From Mimachlamys varia (taxonomy: Eukaryota; Mollusca; Bivalvia; Pectinida; Pectinidae), in contig OX392532.1 of NCBI GenBank assembly GCA_947623455.1, positions 3,861,001-3,925,000 of the forward strand: a DNA stretch of 64,000 nt, written 5' to 3'. Under the pieces are notes generated by a model. That model had not been told where the DNA came from, searched no databases, and saw only the letters and a program-made list of their open reading frames with translations. Shown here in pieces: positions 48,201 to 56,600 of the stretch (positions are counted from its first letter, which is position 1; every line of letters begins with the position of its first letter). Made by a program: the position numbers and the translations under genes.

Positions 48201-49507
48201 CAGCCTAATCAAATATGCATAGAATTATCTGATACTCATACTTTAGCAAAGCGTTCAGGAAATAAGTTTTCCAGACAAGTTTCATCAAAATCCGATTAAC
48301 TGATATCGGCCAGTCAGGTCACAGCAGCCGCATTTAAAATGCGCAGAATATGCCGATAAACAAACTTGAGCGGGTTGTTCAGGTAATATGTCAACAAAGA
48401 AAGTTTCATCAAAAGCTTATCATTCCTTTAAAAGATATAATGTGGAAATTGAATCCGGACGGACGGAAAGACGGACGGACGAAATTCATTTGTATATTGT
48501 TGGGCGGGGGATAACAAATACCATTTTATCTGGTTAAGAATATGATTTCATTATTTGACATAAAAATATAAATCAATACATATATAGGAGATTGTGCATT
48601 GCCTCGCATTACTGACCCACATTTAAGACCTTAAGTGCTGTCCCACTTGAAAATACAGCACCAAACATGATTTTTTTACGAGCAGGACTTGCATTTCCTT
48701 TCTGTTTAATAAGTAAACAACAAAGATAAGTACCACTCTTAATTGAACACGTACGACTGTTTGCCCTTTCGGCGGGAATCCTCAGCCATCGCTCTATGTT
48801 ACCTAACTTGTCTGTGCGCATTTTACAGCATTTGGATGAAATGTTATTTTAACGACCATTGATGCGCAATGCATATACATATTAATATTGCATAATTTAA
48901 CTAATTGACAGCTAACATGTGTACAGTTCTACATTAGTTAATTCAGACAGTAAGATCACATAAATGCAAGTCTGGTTAATACGAACATCTAGTTTTTCTC
49001 AGGAAGAAATAAAAGAAGAAAATATTTGATTAATCCTAAAATGTACAGACTTAACGCAAGACATAATGTGTTGCCTAATTTAATTCCTAGCAGATTCCCA
49101 ATATGTCAAGAGAACGAATACATAAAAGGCTGTACAAACTGACAGGAGGATATGATACCATGATAGGCGCCTTATACGATTCCTTTCATCGTTAATGCAT
49201 CATTCCTGAAGCGTGCACCAATCAGGAGAGACTAGTGAACAGCAGTTTACGGATTCTGTCTGTAGTCAGTGACAAGTGTGTATTATACCTACGTTTATAG
49301 TTCCCGATGATCGGCAGGGCCATGGGTCCTGGTGGGTACTTGGGCCTAGTTATCAGCCGAAACACTATGAATACCATAATGAAGAGAATGAAGCATGATG
49401 TGGGCGTGGCGCTTGTGGTAACACCGCTATAGTCCATCATGTCACTCAGGTAAGTAGGTAAGATGAGTCGCAAGTTATCCATCCTTAATCAACTCACTCC
49501 TCCCAAG
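26916..49507 (-). CDS. Cytochrome P450, clan 2 (CYP1/2/17-like), P450-B, ten coding exons
   Basis: Paralogue of P450-A with identical intron positions and phases. The joined exons 49482-49293, 46521-46444, 46204-46106, 45873-45780, 42702-42544, 40765-40554, 31807-31679, 30327-30223, 28210-28076 and 27265-26916 give 516 residues without a stop. Landmarks: anchor about 29-44 (CFILFIMVFIVFRLIT); YPPGP hinge at 49-53; I-helix AAFDTTR from A321; ExxR E378-R381; heme motif FSTGLRVCLG with Cys460. It is odd in two places: the C-helix WxxxR reads LKLHR (Leu142 for Trp), and PERF reads PGRF (Gly434 for Glu). It is an intact reading frame, so probably expressed, but heme seating or folding may differ from P450-A. 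The introns are much longer (8.7 kb for intron 6) because of repeats. The substrate is unknown. Confidence 0.92.
27340..27640 (-). repeat. Hammerhead-like repeat, copy 1 (P450-B intron 9)
   Basis: Positions 27485-27630 match 51305-51455. The minus-strand core 27551-27521 reads CTGAAGAGTCC, a short loop, GGACGAAAC, then AGCTGT. This is the conserved hammerhead ribozyme core (CUGANGA, stem II, CGAAA), with the tolerant position 7 as A. Flanking DNA (gatgacgtaacacac at 27440) recurs near 50660. Confidence 0.6.
28076..28210 (-). CDS. P450-B exon 9 (K-helix)
   Basis: Codes residues 357-400 with ExxR as EVMR (378-381) and RPSLPYTEA identical to P450-A. The donor is GTAAGTATC and the acceptor ccacag. 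Phase is 1 at both ends. Confidence 0.95.
28600..30222 (-). repeat. 80-bp array repeating the end of P450-B exon 8 and its splice donor
   Basis: About 20 units of 80 bp (a few 78-85 bp) follow the true exon 8 donor. On the minus strand each unit reads linker, then the last 30 or so exon bases (aaagtgcaggacgaactgga...), then GTGG|GTATGTATCACAG. Most copies keep GTATGT; about four read GTTTGT. Because 80 is not a multiple of 3, successive units shift frame. Apparent ORFs within it (for example 28522-28782 and 29762-30013) are translations of the repeat, not genes. Confidence 0.97.
30223..30327 (-). CDS. P450-B exon 8 (I-helix)
   Basis: Codes residues 322-355: AFDTTRFTIQWAMLYMA and then VQDELDRVV. 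With split Ala321 this gives the AAFDTTR oxygen-binding motif. Its 3' end plus the GTATGT donor is the seed of the 80-bp array that follows immediately. Confidence 0.94.
30385..30860 (-). pseudogene. Relic of the RT-encoding element, copy 6 (P450-B intron 7)
   Basis: It matches the RT 3' part of the other copies (the cgtatagtttagtggtaagctgtccatgttgg block and neighbours) and extends towards the RT core at 30700-30860. There are many stops and indels. It has the same orientation as the host gene. Confidence 0.6.
31094..31508 (-). pseudogene. 3' end of a LINE ORF2 with a zinc-knuckle (zf-RVT) motif
   Basis: The frame at 31508-31245 reads a Cys-rich end-of-RT motif: CNLCETERCTFC, then ETIIHLFWECSTVKTFW, as at the C-terminus of many non-LTR reverse transcriptases. 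After one frameshift near 31245 a second frame continues to about 31094, with NVIPTIAESKIYIRYYNKIE and ending INQLFD. It is a 5'-truncated, dead LINE copy in P450-B intron 7. The clade cannot be assigned. Confidence 0.7.
31661..31678 (-). repeat. Tandemly doubled donor of P450-B exon 7
   Basis: On the minus strand TTTCCTTG|GTAAC occurs at the true exon end (donor at 31678-31677) and again 16 bases downstream (31662-31661). It is a two-copy version of the donor duplications seen in the arrays. Confidence 0.8.
31679..31807 (-). CDS. P450-B exon 7
   Basis: Codes residues 279-320, NIRDFADCIIMARKEAEKEED to DIFL. MARKEAE is shared with P450-A. It is 129 bp as in A, at phase 1 on both sides. The 5' side joins exon 6 across an 8.7-kb intron. 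Confidence 0.93.
32228..32443 (+). pseudogene. Unidentified coding-like fragment, possibly P2X7-like accessory protein
   Basis: The frame reads SSDNEEMLEVSFIHNIQ and then FEPERLEYEV. The IQxxMFEPE phrase recalls the N-terminus of invertebrate proteins that share the P2X7 C-terminal domain, which are often multicopy. The match is from memory of a short motif. The preceding bases gtgacgtgatttgcgacaat recur inverted at about 34735. Probably a fragment, not a full gene. Confidence 0.25.
33406..33766 (-). mobile_element. tRNA-derived SINE, family 1, copy 2
   Basis: On the minus strand it starts CACGGAGGCACG, with box A GGTCTAGTGGTAGGACG and box B GAGTTCGAGTCCC. The same body as 25187-25530 follows (gagcaagatactttactctg; agctgtaaatgagtacgtgg). 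The tail is accgctttgaggcgcccttt, ending in an ATT-rich run. It lies in P450-B intron 6. Confidence 0.9.
37100..39700 (+). pseudogene. Decayed Ty3/gypsy retrotransposon pol, antisense in P450-B intron 6
   Basis: In order, with many stops and frameshifts: an RT region near 37680-37990 (GPLGFFKCNHMAFGL; then DDILIFSDTFQEHL in another frame), an LGHIVSEKGI-like stretch near 37985, RNase H remnants near 38230-38620 (TDNNPLIYV; RWLASLSKYNF), an integrase zinc region near 38800-38960 and integrase core remnants near 39070-39260 (RIHSDKGRNFESKIIKEFC). This is the domain order of gypsy-type elements. I could not find a convincing LTR pair. It is non-functional. Confidence 0.75.
40554..40765 (-). CDS. 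P450-B exon 6
   Basis: Codes residues 208-277, YKFDDPKF to QDFDE. The acceptor is ggtttttag and the donor GTTAGTA. It is 212 bp, as in P450-A, with phases 2 and 1. Confidence 0.93.
41010..41500 (+). mobile_element. tRNA-derived SINE, family 2
   Basis: The tRNA-like head at 41010-41083 has box A tggtcgagtggttaac and box B ggttcgatcccc with a good T-stem, but the anticodon stem is poor, so it is not a tRNA gene. The body follows, then a tail with gtaaagcgcttttcaatggc and an ATT repeat ending at 41500. The structure is the usual three-part SINE. It lies in P450-B intron 5 and directly abuts the dispersed repeat at 41500. Confidence 0.85.
41500..42240 (+). repeat. Dispersed repeat, copy 2 (see 19890-20500)
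   Basis: Colinear with 19890-20500 except for an extra stretch of about 160 bp (41613-41780). This copy sits next to a SINE instead of inside a TIR element. It ends with the same attattattatgtaagatta. Confidence 0.8.
42544..42702 (-). CDS. P450-B exon 5
   Basis: Codes residues 155-206, with PFTPHEYIDLALFN and the CFQK end. The donor is GTAAG and the acceptor ttttcag. It is 159 bp at phase 2 on both sides, as in P450-A. Confidence 0.93.
43045..43960 (+). repeat. Dispersed repeat in P450-B intron 4, copy 1
   Basis: Colinear with 46795-47560. Shared phrases include aaatctcgttttgatctca, atagcaaatatgcat, tgactgctt, ccttttgatctgac/aa and ttggtatctttga. No coding content was recognised. Confidence 0.75.
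44640..45425 (-). pseudogene. Relic of the RT-encoding element, copy 7, with an inverted 3' piece
   Basis: The 3' region (44640-44935) and a 127-codon RT 3' frame (45331-44948; DLYFNFDENGQLTTNLY, then FNFPIVNLPFLDS and KFYGRH) are in minus orientation. At 45295-45425 the start of the 3' region (tatgaagatggacgagtttga...) appears again on the plus strand, so the copy is flanked by an inverted partial copy. It lies in P450-B intron 4 and is dead. Confidence 0.7.
45780..45873 (-). CDS. P450-B exon 4 (altered C-helix)
   Basis: Codes residues 124-153. The position of the usual Trp of WxxxR is Leu142 (codon TTA) in TPALKLHRK; Arg146 is kept. The acceptor is gttacag and the donor GTAGGTG. The length matches P450-A exactly. 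Confidence 0.92.
46106..46204 (-). CDS. P450-B exon 3
   Basis: Codes residues 91-122, PSKTVILNN to PPVHS, with the FAGRP signature. The donor is GTATGT. Phase is 1 at both ends. Confidence 0.93.
46444..46521 (-). CDS. P450-B exon 2
   Basis: Codes residues 65-89, LTDPKIHEAC to YGPVVTVQF. The acceptor is tattgtag and the donor GTAAGT. Unlike the P450-A counterpart, its donor is single. Confidence 0.93.
46795..47560 (+). repeat. Dispersed repeat in P450-B intron 1, copy 2
   Basis: Diverged direct copy of 43045-43960, about 3.75 kb away. It spans part of intron 1 of the same gene and shows scattered indels. Confidence 0.75.
47990..48520 (+). repeat. Repeat with internal duplications and a gacg-rich tail
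   Basis: The phrases ggtcacagcagcc, cgatactcat/tgatactcat and gtttcatcaaaa occur two or three times at about 100-bp steps, followed by gacggacggaaagacggacg. The layout suggests a short interspersed element or internally repeated transposon end. The family is not recognised. Confidence 0.5.
49293..49507 (-). CDS. P450-B first coding exon
   Basis: Codes residues 1-63 from the ATG at 49482-49480, with membrane anchor, RPKYPPGP hinge and PIIGNYK. The donor is GTAGGT after the first base of codon 64. The 25 bases before ATG follow a strong acceptor (ctatttcttacag), so an upstream untranslated exon is expected. Confidence 0.9.
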
Positions 49508-49569
49508 CTGTAAGAAATAGAATAATAAAACGTGGGTAGTATATGATTAACCAGTATATTACATTTAAA

Positions 49570-49790
49570 ATATACTTAATGAAAGAGAAAATCAGAGAAT
49601 TCCAAGGCGTCTTCAATACTATAATCATTATTCTCACTAGACTAGAGGCAAAATATGAACAATGAACCAGGGGTTCCGGAAAAGTAGGCGTCCTCTGCTT
49701 CATCGACGACCACCACCGTGTAAACATTTGTCATACCAAAGCAGAGGGAAAACTTTATGGTCGTAATCTTGCAGATGTCCAAACCTGTTT
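49570..49790 (-). pseudogene. Relic of the RT-encoding element, copy 8 (3' region only)
   Basis: It matches the family 3' region (gagaattccaaggcgtc; ggggttccggaaaagtaggc; cttcatcgacgacc). It lies just upstream of the P450-B ATG exon, as copy 4 does for P450-A. Confidence 0.6.
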
Positions 49791-50439
49791 TAATGACACA
49801 CTTTTATTGAATAATATTGGTAATCATTCATATTTTATAGAAATAACGCAATTCTATTTTCAAATCTACATAATGTTTAATCAACAAATATAAAACACAA
49901 ATGTGCCAACATAAATAAAATAGACAACACTTTCACGTAAATACACTGTAACAGTTAGAAATAACAACATAACATCCATTTTAGATGCGCAAATGAAAAA
50001 CTAAAACTGAATTAAAAATCTAGGCACCAAGTGAAATAGGCGTTACTTATGTCGAGTTTCATTACAATCCGACGTATAGTTCCTAAGATCATTCTTGAAA
50101 ACCAAATGGCGGAAGAACAATAAAAATGATAATAAGTACTTATTGGAATCGGGGAACCCCAAACCCCCGCAGTTTAGTTCGAAGTGCTGAAGTTAATGTA
50201 TAAACTAGATTTCATGAAAACGGACGATATTTAAACTTCGAATAATAAGAGGCCAGGAAATGGCGGCCATATTGTTAATGTGTACAAAGTTGATACACGT
50301 AAAATCCATTCAAATTAAAGTCGTTTTCTGACCCAATCACACTGTCAAGCTTAACTTTCTAGAATATTCTTGTTTTTTGTTGGTCATATAAATGAGGAAT
50401 TTCTTAACGAAAAAGGGCAAGAAAGCAGGTTTATATTTG

Positions 50440-50880
50440 GTTATAACCATAAACGATGTAGCTCACTATTTGTTAGCGTCACATTAAATTCAGATTAACA
50501 TCTATACAGTTAATTATTAACGTACCTACCTTATCTACTTGTTGAATAGACTTACCTAAATAGTGTTACGTGTAGTAGGTTTTACCGACTGATCTCGTCC
50601 TTGGTTGATCTCGTATTACAGTTCCTCTTATAGTGTCACAAACTCAGCATGGCATAAAGATGACGTAACACACACCTATGCTGCATTGTACAATATACAA
50701 ATAATACTTGTTTATGTCGAACAGGCTTTATGTTTGTTAGGTACGGGGACTGAATCGAATGACTTGTGCCTTATCTTAACTTCAATCTTACTTCCATACT
50801 TTTGTTTTAACATTTCAAAGTACAAATTGTTTTTTACAAACGCTTTATTAGGGGCTTAATCACGAGTACTAATGTAATAT
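50440..50880 (-). promoter_or_regulatory. Candidate P450-B leader region, copy 1
   Basis: It matches 53390-53985 in pieces: aacgatgtagctcac; the acctac donor reading GATAAG|GTAGGT at 50530-50524; the taccgactgatctcg...ttgatctc block; and atgacttgtgcc. P450-B needs an untranslated first exon upstream, and this region carries good minus-strand donors, including a second one at about 50553. The role is inferred. Confidence 0.35.
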
Positions 50881-50989
50881 TGATTATGTTTTTTGCCTTC
50901 ATTAATGACAAGGGTTGTCATCGGTTAGCATGTGAACCGGTTACTCCTGCGGTAGATCACAAACCGATTATTAAAATTAATAACCGAAC

Positions 50990-51455
50990 GACCACACACT
51001 TACTAAACCCTTCTTGAGCCCCATATGTCCCTAGATTGTACCTACGATATAATCATAGATGCAACTGATATTGAATAATTACGTAATGCAAACAGTGTGC
51101 AGCGATTACATAATAGTGTGTTTTTCAAACTTTATTCCTCATACAAACACTTGTCGCCAACACGATGACCATCTTTACACATTTAAAAGGGATGCCATAA
51201 TTCAGAGGTAGAAGGCAAGATAGCTGTGATATAATCCCGTCCTACTGCATTCCGACATGCCATGTCTACAATGTATATACAATACTTAATGAGGTTATAG
51301 CCAACCTTGTATACAGTTTGACGAAAAATGAATTAAACTTCATCATACAGCTGTTTCGTCCTCCTAGGACTCTTCAGTGATGTTAGGGGCCAAAAGGCTG
51401 GAATCCAGATTTTCTAATGTAGAAACAGACGGGTCAAGTGCGTAAAACCTTTTAG
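50990..51455 (-). repeat. Hammerhead-like repeat, copy 2
   Basis: Positions 50990-51290 are the reverse complement of 58440-58760 (cattccgacatgcc; tgtcgccaacacgatgacca; ccccatatgtccct). Positions 51305-51455 match 27485-27630. The minus-strand core 51377-51347 reads CTGAAGAGTCC...GGACGAAAC and then AGCTGT, with both conserved hammerhead core strands intact. I did not find the stem III 5' strand and cleavage site needed for a complete single-copy ribozyme. Confidence 0.6.
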
Positions 51456-51784
51456 AATGTATTTACATGAAACTATGTGATTGTTCGTTACTAGATGGTT
51501 ACATGAACTTCAACTTGATGAACCTCCATATATTTGATATTCTTTAAAAATTCAGTATATTTGAATTTATGGCAATTCTTGAGTTATTATCCGTATCTGG
51601 ATGTTCCCTTTTGTTTTGCCACTAAGTTCTCTAAGAAAGAAACCGGTATATGATATAAGTGTATTTTTATTTAGCTCGACTGTACGATCCTTAGATGTAT
51701 TACATCAGTTGCGTCTTTCATATATATAGATAAACTTTATTTATTTTACAACAATTATGAAACAAGTTATACAACTTATATTAA

Positions 51785-51965
51785 TCACCCTTGTTGGCGG
51801 ATATTAGCCGCCGCGAGGGGTCTTATAGAAGGAAACTGGAGTACCGGGAGAAAACCCGCGTAGTCGGGCAGGTGACCCCATACCTTTTCACGTGCGGTCG
51901 GGGAATCGAACCCTGGCCCCTTGGTGAAAGGCAAGTGCGCTATCCACTGCACTATCCAACAACTC
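51785..51965 (-). mobile_element. tRNA-derived SINE, family 3
   Basis: On the minus strand the head starts near 51965 with box A (ATAGTGCAGTGGATAGCGC) and box B (GGGTTCGATTCCCCG). The conserved core is CGCGGGTTTTCTCCCGGTAC followed by TCCAGTTTCCTTC, a combination found in several animal SINE families. It is not a tRNA gene: the sequence runs on past the T-arm without an acceptor-stem partner. Confidence 0.8.
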
Positions 51966-52123
51966 ATTGCTTCTTTTGAGAACTATGAAAAAGTTATTGG
52001 TGTGCCAATTTATTTTTCTTCGTTTTATTTGTTTGTATTTGTAAATGGTATTAATGATATTTGGGAATGGTTTAAAATTTGTCAAACCAGACATATTTTT
52101 CAGATTGTTCTGTTTGTCCGCAG

Positions 52124-52262
52124 ATGATGTTTAAACAGGATAGAGAGTATACAGCTTTGGTTGACTTGGGAAGCGGAAACTGTCAGAAAACACGCTTCTT
52201 CATCAATGAACTATTGAAACATCAGGAAAAGATTCACTTCTATCCAATTGATATATCCAAAG
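52124..52262 (+). CDS. Orphan exon of an EgtD-like histidine methyltransferase domain
   Basis: Bounded by an acceptor (ttctgtttgtccgcag) and a donor (AAAG|GTATGT), it codes about 46 residues. They include LVDLGSGNCQKTRFFINELL and then FYPIDISK. The E/DLGSG...KTR...LL and PIDIS phrases are the SAM-binding start of the EgtD family (histidine N-alpha-methyltransferase of ergothioneine synthesis, and relatives). I found no neighbouring exons on the plus strand within several kilobases. It is either one exon of a long-intron gene or a duplicated stray exon. Confidence 0.5.
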
Positions 52263-52439
52263 GTATGTCAATCATCATCAAACGTTACAGTAATAGTCTT
52301 AAGTATGAAATAACATTAATTCATATCGATAGGAGTTGCAGTCAAAACGATACATGGATGGATTTTCCTTTGGATTCAAAAGCAGCATGTATAAATAACA
52401 TATCATACAGATCCGTACTCGTTGGTTTTTCCACATTTA

Positions 52440-52555
52440 GTTATTGTTGGCGAAGCACTGGCGTAGCATTTCCCAAACACTTCTGTACCATTTTCGTAGC
52501 ACTTACGTAGCGTTTCTATAGCATTACCGTAGCACTGGCGTCTTCAACTTTCCAT
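52440..52555. repeat. Cluster of short cgtagca-type repeats
   Basis: Variants of (g)cgtagcatt or cgtagcactt occur about seven times in 110 bases. This is a degenerate microsatellite with a period near 11-20. Confidence 0.5.
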
Positions 52556-53389
52556 TCGTAAACCGTTGTGAAATGTTACGTTGAAAATTGTACGGAACAC
52601 ATATTTCTCGAAACGAAATGTTAATTAAAAATCTTTATATGAATCTTTGTGAATAATGAATTGTTTGGAACCAACATTTTAACGGATTAGAATACTGAGG
52701 TAATGTGACATAAGTTATGATCAATTGAAGATATATATAGATATGCATGCATAAAAGATCAATACCAAAAACGAGTTTTAAATAGTGTTCTGTAGAAAGT
52801 AAATAGTAACTCCCCTAAAACACTCATGAGGAAAAAAACAAATGTCGATTGAAGTTTCAAAATAAATCTTTCCTCATCTACTTTGTCATGCAATCATATT
52901 GTTTGATTCAGTATACAAATGGATTATTATGGAAAGAAAACTCCGCAGGGCATGGTTGTAGCTCTTTTATTTTTTCCCAACCATACTTTCTTTTACGCGT
53001 TGATCCACCCGTATTTAAAGGGCCGTAGAGTATGTGACCTTCACAAACAACAGATTTTATAACTCATGCTTATGGTGACCTCGCGGATATGTCGTATTGA
53101 CCAGCTAACAAACTTCAATCAGATATACTACAAAACCAATTCGTTTCTACAATTCATAACGTATTAGCAGGAAAATAGTGTAATTTACTTAAACCTGGCA
53201 CGTCCTTAAATCAACAGCGCTGTTAATTAAACGCAACATCCAAATAAACCAAACAAAAAAAAATCATGTTTCGGAGTAATATCGCAACATCTTCAAGTAA
53301 ACAAGATGTTACAATCAACAAAAAGAAACTAGATAACACTTTTACGAATAGTTACCTAAAGAAGAAAAGAAAGGATAATATTCGTATAT

Positions 53390-53985
53390 AAAAATAAACA
53401 ACGTAGCTCACAATTTGTTTGCGTCAAATTAAATCTCAGAAGCATTCATAAGAAAACAAAAAATAATAAAATGCACCTACCTCTCCAATTTGCTTGCTAG
53501 CAGTCCTGTGTGAAGACGTACATATAACCGCGGGGTGGTAGCTTCTACCGGCTGATTTCTTGTTTGATCTCTGATAACATTTCGTCCGATGTTTTCAAGG
53601 ACTCAGTGTGGAAAATATATGAGGTCGACAAATATACAGCTGATGTGCGTTCGTTGTCTATTTATTTGAACTATAATTCAGGAGCGGATTCCCAGAGTAC
53701 ATGTGCCTGTAAACGATTGACGACATTTCTGTGTTGTCTGGGACACGGTGATCTGTTCGTATAGTGTTCAGTGCACGGTGACATTTACAAGCACTTATGT
53801 ATATAGCACATACGTCAAGGTCGTCCGTTTTCCAGTTGCGGAGACGAAATGACATGACTTGTGCCAAGCATCACACTCCATGACCTTCCAATACCCACAT
53901 TTAACATTTCGTTTAAAATTTCAAACCGCAGATCGTTTTTGTTAAAATCGCGATATATTATAGAGAGGATCTAACACGAGTGTTC
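53390..53985 (-). promoter_or_regulatory. Candidate P450 leader region, copy 2
   Basis: Diverged direct copy of 50440-50880, about 2.95 kb further from P450-B. Its counterpart donor reads GAGAG|GTAGGT at 53481-53475. It could be an alternative distal promoter/first exon for P450-B, or a leader left from a lost third P450. I found no P450 coding exon nearby. Confidence 0.3.
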
Positions 53986-54199
53986 CTTACATTTGAATGT
54001 TTTTGTCCATTTGGAATTCATCACCAAGTGTAATACATTCAATTTAACAGGAACACGAGTGTTAAATGGTACAGTTAAACTTGAGAAACCTGCCTACCTG
54101 TATATGTTCAATGAATCTCCTTCATAACGAAACTCATGTTTTACTACTGAGACTATAGCGTGACGTTGTGTATACATGTACTACTGTGACGTCATTTAT

Positions 54200-54625
54200 A
54201 TAATTAAGGAATGACCAAAAGTTATTTAGGGTTATAGGTATATACCGACAAAAGTGTGTGCTCTTTGCATAAATCCGCAAAACGGTTTATGCAAAAAAAA
54301 AAAGCACACACAGTTTTTTCGGTATATACGGTATAACCCTAAATAAATTGTGGTCATTCTTATAATTTCGTTTCTAAAGATACATATATAAGACATAGGT
54401 CTTATACAATAATTTGGAATCAATAAGGACAAAAATAGAATGGTTTTGCAAAAAAACACTACCATGTGCATAAATTTCACCTTTAAACAACTTCAACCAA
54501 TCAGAAATTTGATTACAAAATATCGCGCCTAACATGGTGGCATAATACATCATCACTTTTTACTTCGTCTGATTTTTAAGGTTGTACAATATAACCTGAA
54601 AAAGTTTAACATTGGGGAAAAGGCA
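54200..54625. repeat. Foldback (MITE-like) repeat, copy 2, inverted relative to copy 1
   Basis: The hairpin arms lie at about 54205-54246 and 54319-54364. The loop carries its own inverted pieces (gtgtgtgctctttgcataaa against tttatgc...gcacacac). The rest matches the reverse complement of 2530-2780. Confidence 0.8.
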
Positions 54626-54639
54626 AAATTAAATTATGA

Positions 54640-56600
54640 CGTCATGATGGTATGTAATGACAATGGGGTTTAATTTAACCTCGATGTCACTGGGCTCTCG
54701 CTATCAATAGAACAACATTTCGTGTATTCGCGGATCATTACACTACTTATAATGCATATTCATATCAAAGTTTGGCAAAATAATTTGTCATAACTGGAAA
54801 GATATATGGTTAAATTGAAAAGGGGCAGATACATACACATATCACAAAAGTATAAGAGCACAGCTCTCGGGCATCGAATGCGCCCAAGCGAAGCTCCTGA
54901 ATGGTAAAACATGCGTGCATGAATTGTTTCTCCTTGCTTGTCTTTCGTTTATATTCGTCCATAAGTAGCCCTCAACGTTGTGAAACCGGAAACACATCAA
55001 CAATTATGAGTATATTACACAATTACGTTACGTCACACTCGGCCTTAGTCGGTTATTTCCGAAAAGTTAAAAATAACCGGATTTTATCTTACAGTACGTC
55101 ATTTCCGAGATACTTTTTTAGATACGCTTGTCACGTGAAAGGGGGGCACGTATACATATATGTTCTTCCGGTGTACCGCCAAAGCATCAGTATCACAAAA
55201 CAATATTCAAAAAGAGCTGCTATGAGTTTCCAAACGTCATCTCTATCTATATGGTACTGATCAGTAGAAATAACTTTGTTAGAGCATCCCAAATGTCGGT
55301 GATGTTTGTCCTGATTTACAGGCGTTTTACGCAATCAAAATTGGTTAACTACCTATTTACCATACACCGGAAGTATACATACCCCCTGAATGTACCACGT
55401 GACTAACAATCACGTGACATTGAGTTGAGTTCATGCATCCGACCTATTGTCTGTAATAGAGGTGGACATAATAACTTTAAGGGACAATTTGGAAATGCTG
55501 TTTTTCTATTTTCATATCAAAATGTTTTCGTAGTGATGTAGTTGGTAATGAACACTCTATGTTATAACATGTTCATAAACAATACTAATTACCAAATAAA
55601 GAAACTTCTATGAAGAACCTACAAATACATGTTTCCTTGGCTGCTTACAAACATTTAGATCGTTGACATGAGTACCATGCTATTTGTTTGCCCAGTTTTC
55701 ATGTAATTATGACTTGGCGAAGCATAAAGTTACAGGCATGTAAGGGTTTGCCTAGCTAAGGCTCACCAGAAAATAACATAGAACCAGTCCCTATGTCAAA
55801 CAGAAACATCGGTCAAGGCGTTCGGATCATGTTGAACCAAAATGATTTGTGTTAACACATTGATCTCCTTTGGCCTCTAAATCGAACAAACGTTATGTTA
55901 CAGCTTCTGCTATGGGTGTAAACAATTGTAAACAAATGTAAAATATTATTTCTAAAAGGAGTAAACAAGCTCAGCGATGAAAACAGCAGTAATTCTAACC
56001 GGTAGTTCCCTATCCTAGTTTCTCCACCATCAAGCGTGACTTGTAATATTTAATACTATATTTGGAACGGGTGTTCCAAAGAGGTAAAACTGACCAAAGT
56101 GGACAATGGGTGTACACTATCGTAGTACAATGTACATATATGTACACTTTTCGTTTTACCAGCTAGATCTAGAACATGTCAAATAACTAAATTGTTTAAT
56201 TTACTGAAGTTTTAACTTTCTACATAAGTAGCCGTCAATGCATTTGGTAAAATTTTGTTTTTCTTCAATATCTCAAATTTGTCTTAAACAACTTACGTAA
56301 TTCTTAAACCTTTGACTATACTAGTGTTCACTTTGTGACTCATTGCAAACCGCAACCTTTCCTGTATACCTGTTTCTGTAAGTGCCGTCATATACAACCG
56401 ATAAACATTTAATTTTGTTCATATTTGTATTTGTACATGGTATTGACACGATCAATATGGGCTATTCGATTGTGGTTTTAACATAAAAAAACTGTCAAAA
56501 AGCAGCTGATAAGCAGACTAAGTTTACATTAGAGCACGGGACAGGTAGCGTGACACTAATACTGTTCATATACACAGACAAAAATCTCAATGTACACAGA
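54640..56600. other. Intergenic, no gene recognised
   Basis: Frames open at 54901-55260 and 55128-55406 overlap one another and show no domain. Two CACGTG E-box hexamers lie 9 bases apart at 55396-55401 and 55411-55416. Nothing else stands out. Confidence 0.4.

Noticed and set aside
51890..51965. tRNA gene on the minus strand
   Set aside because: Same reason: tRNA-like head of a SINE, with the conserved SINE core right after it.
50880..53390. Third P450 gene between the duplicated leader regions
   Set aside because: No exon with PPGP, ExxR or heme-binding motif is readable on either strand there.
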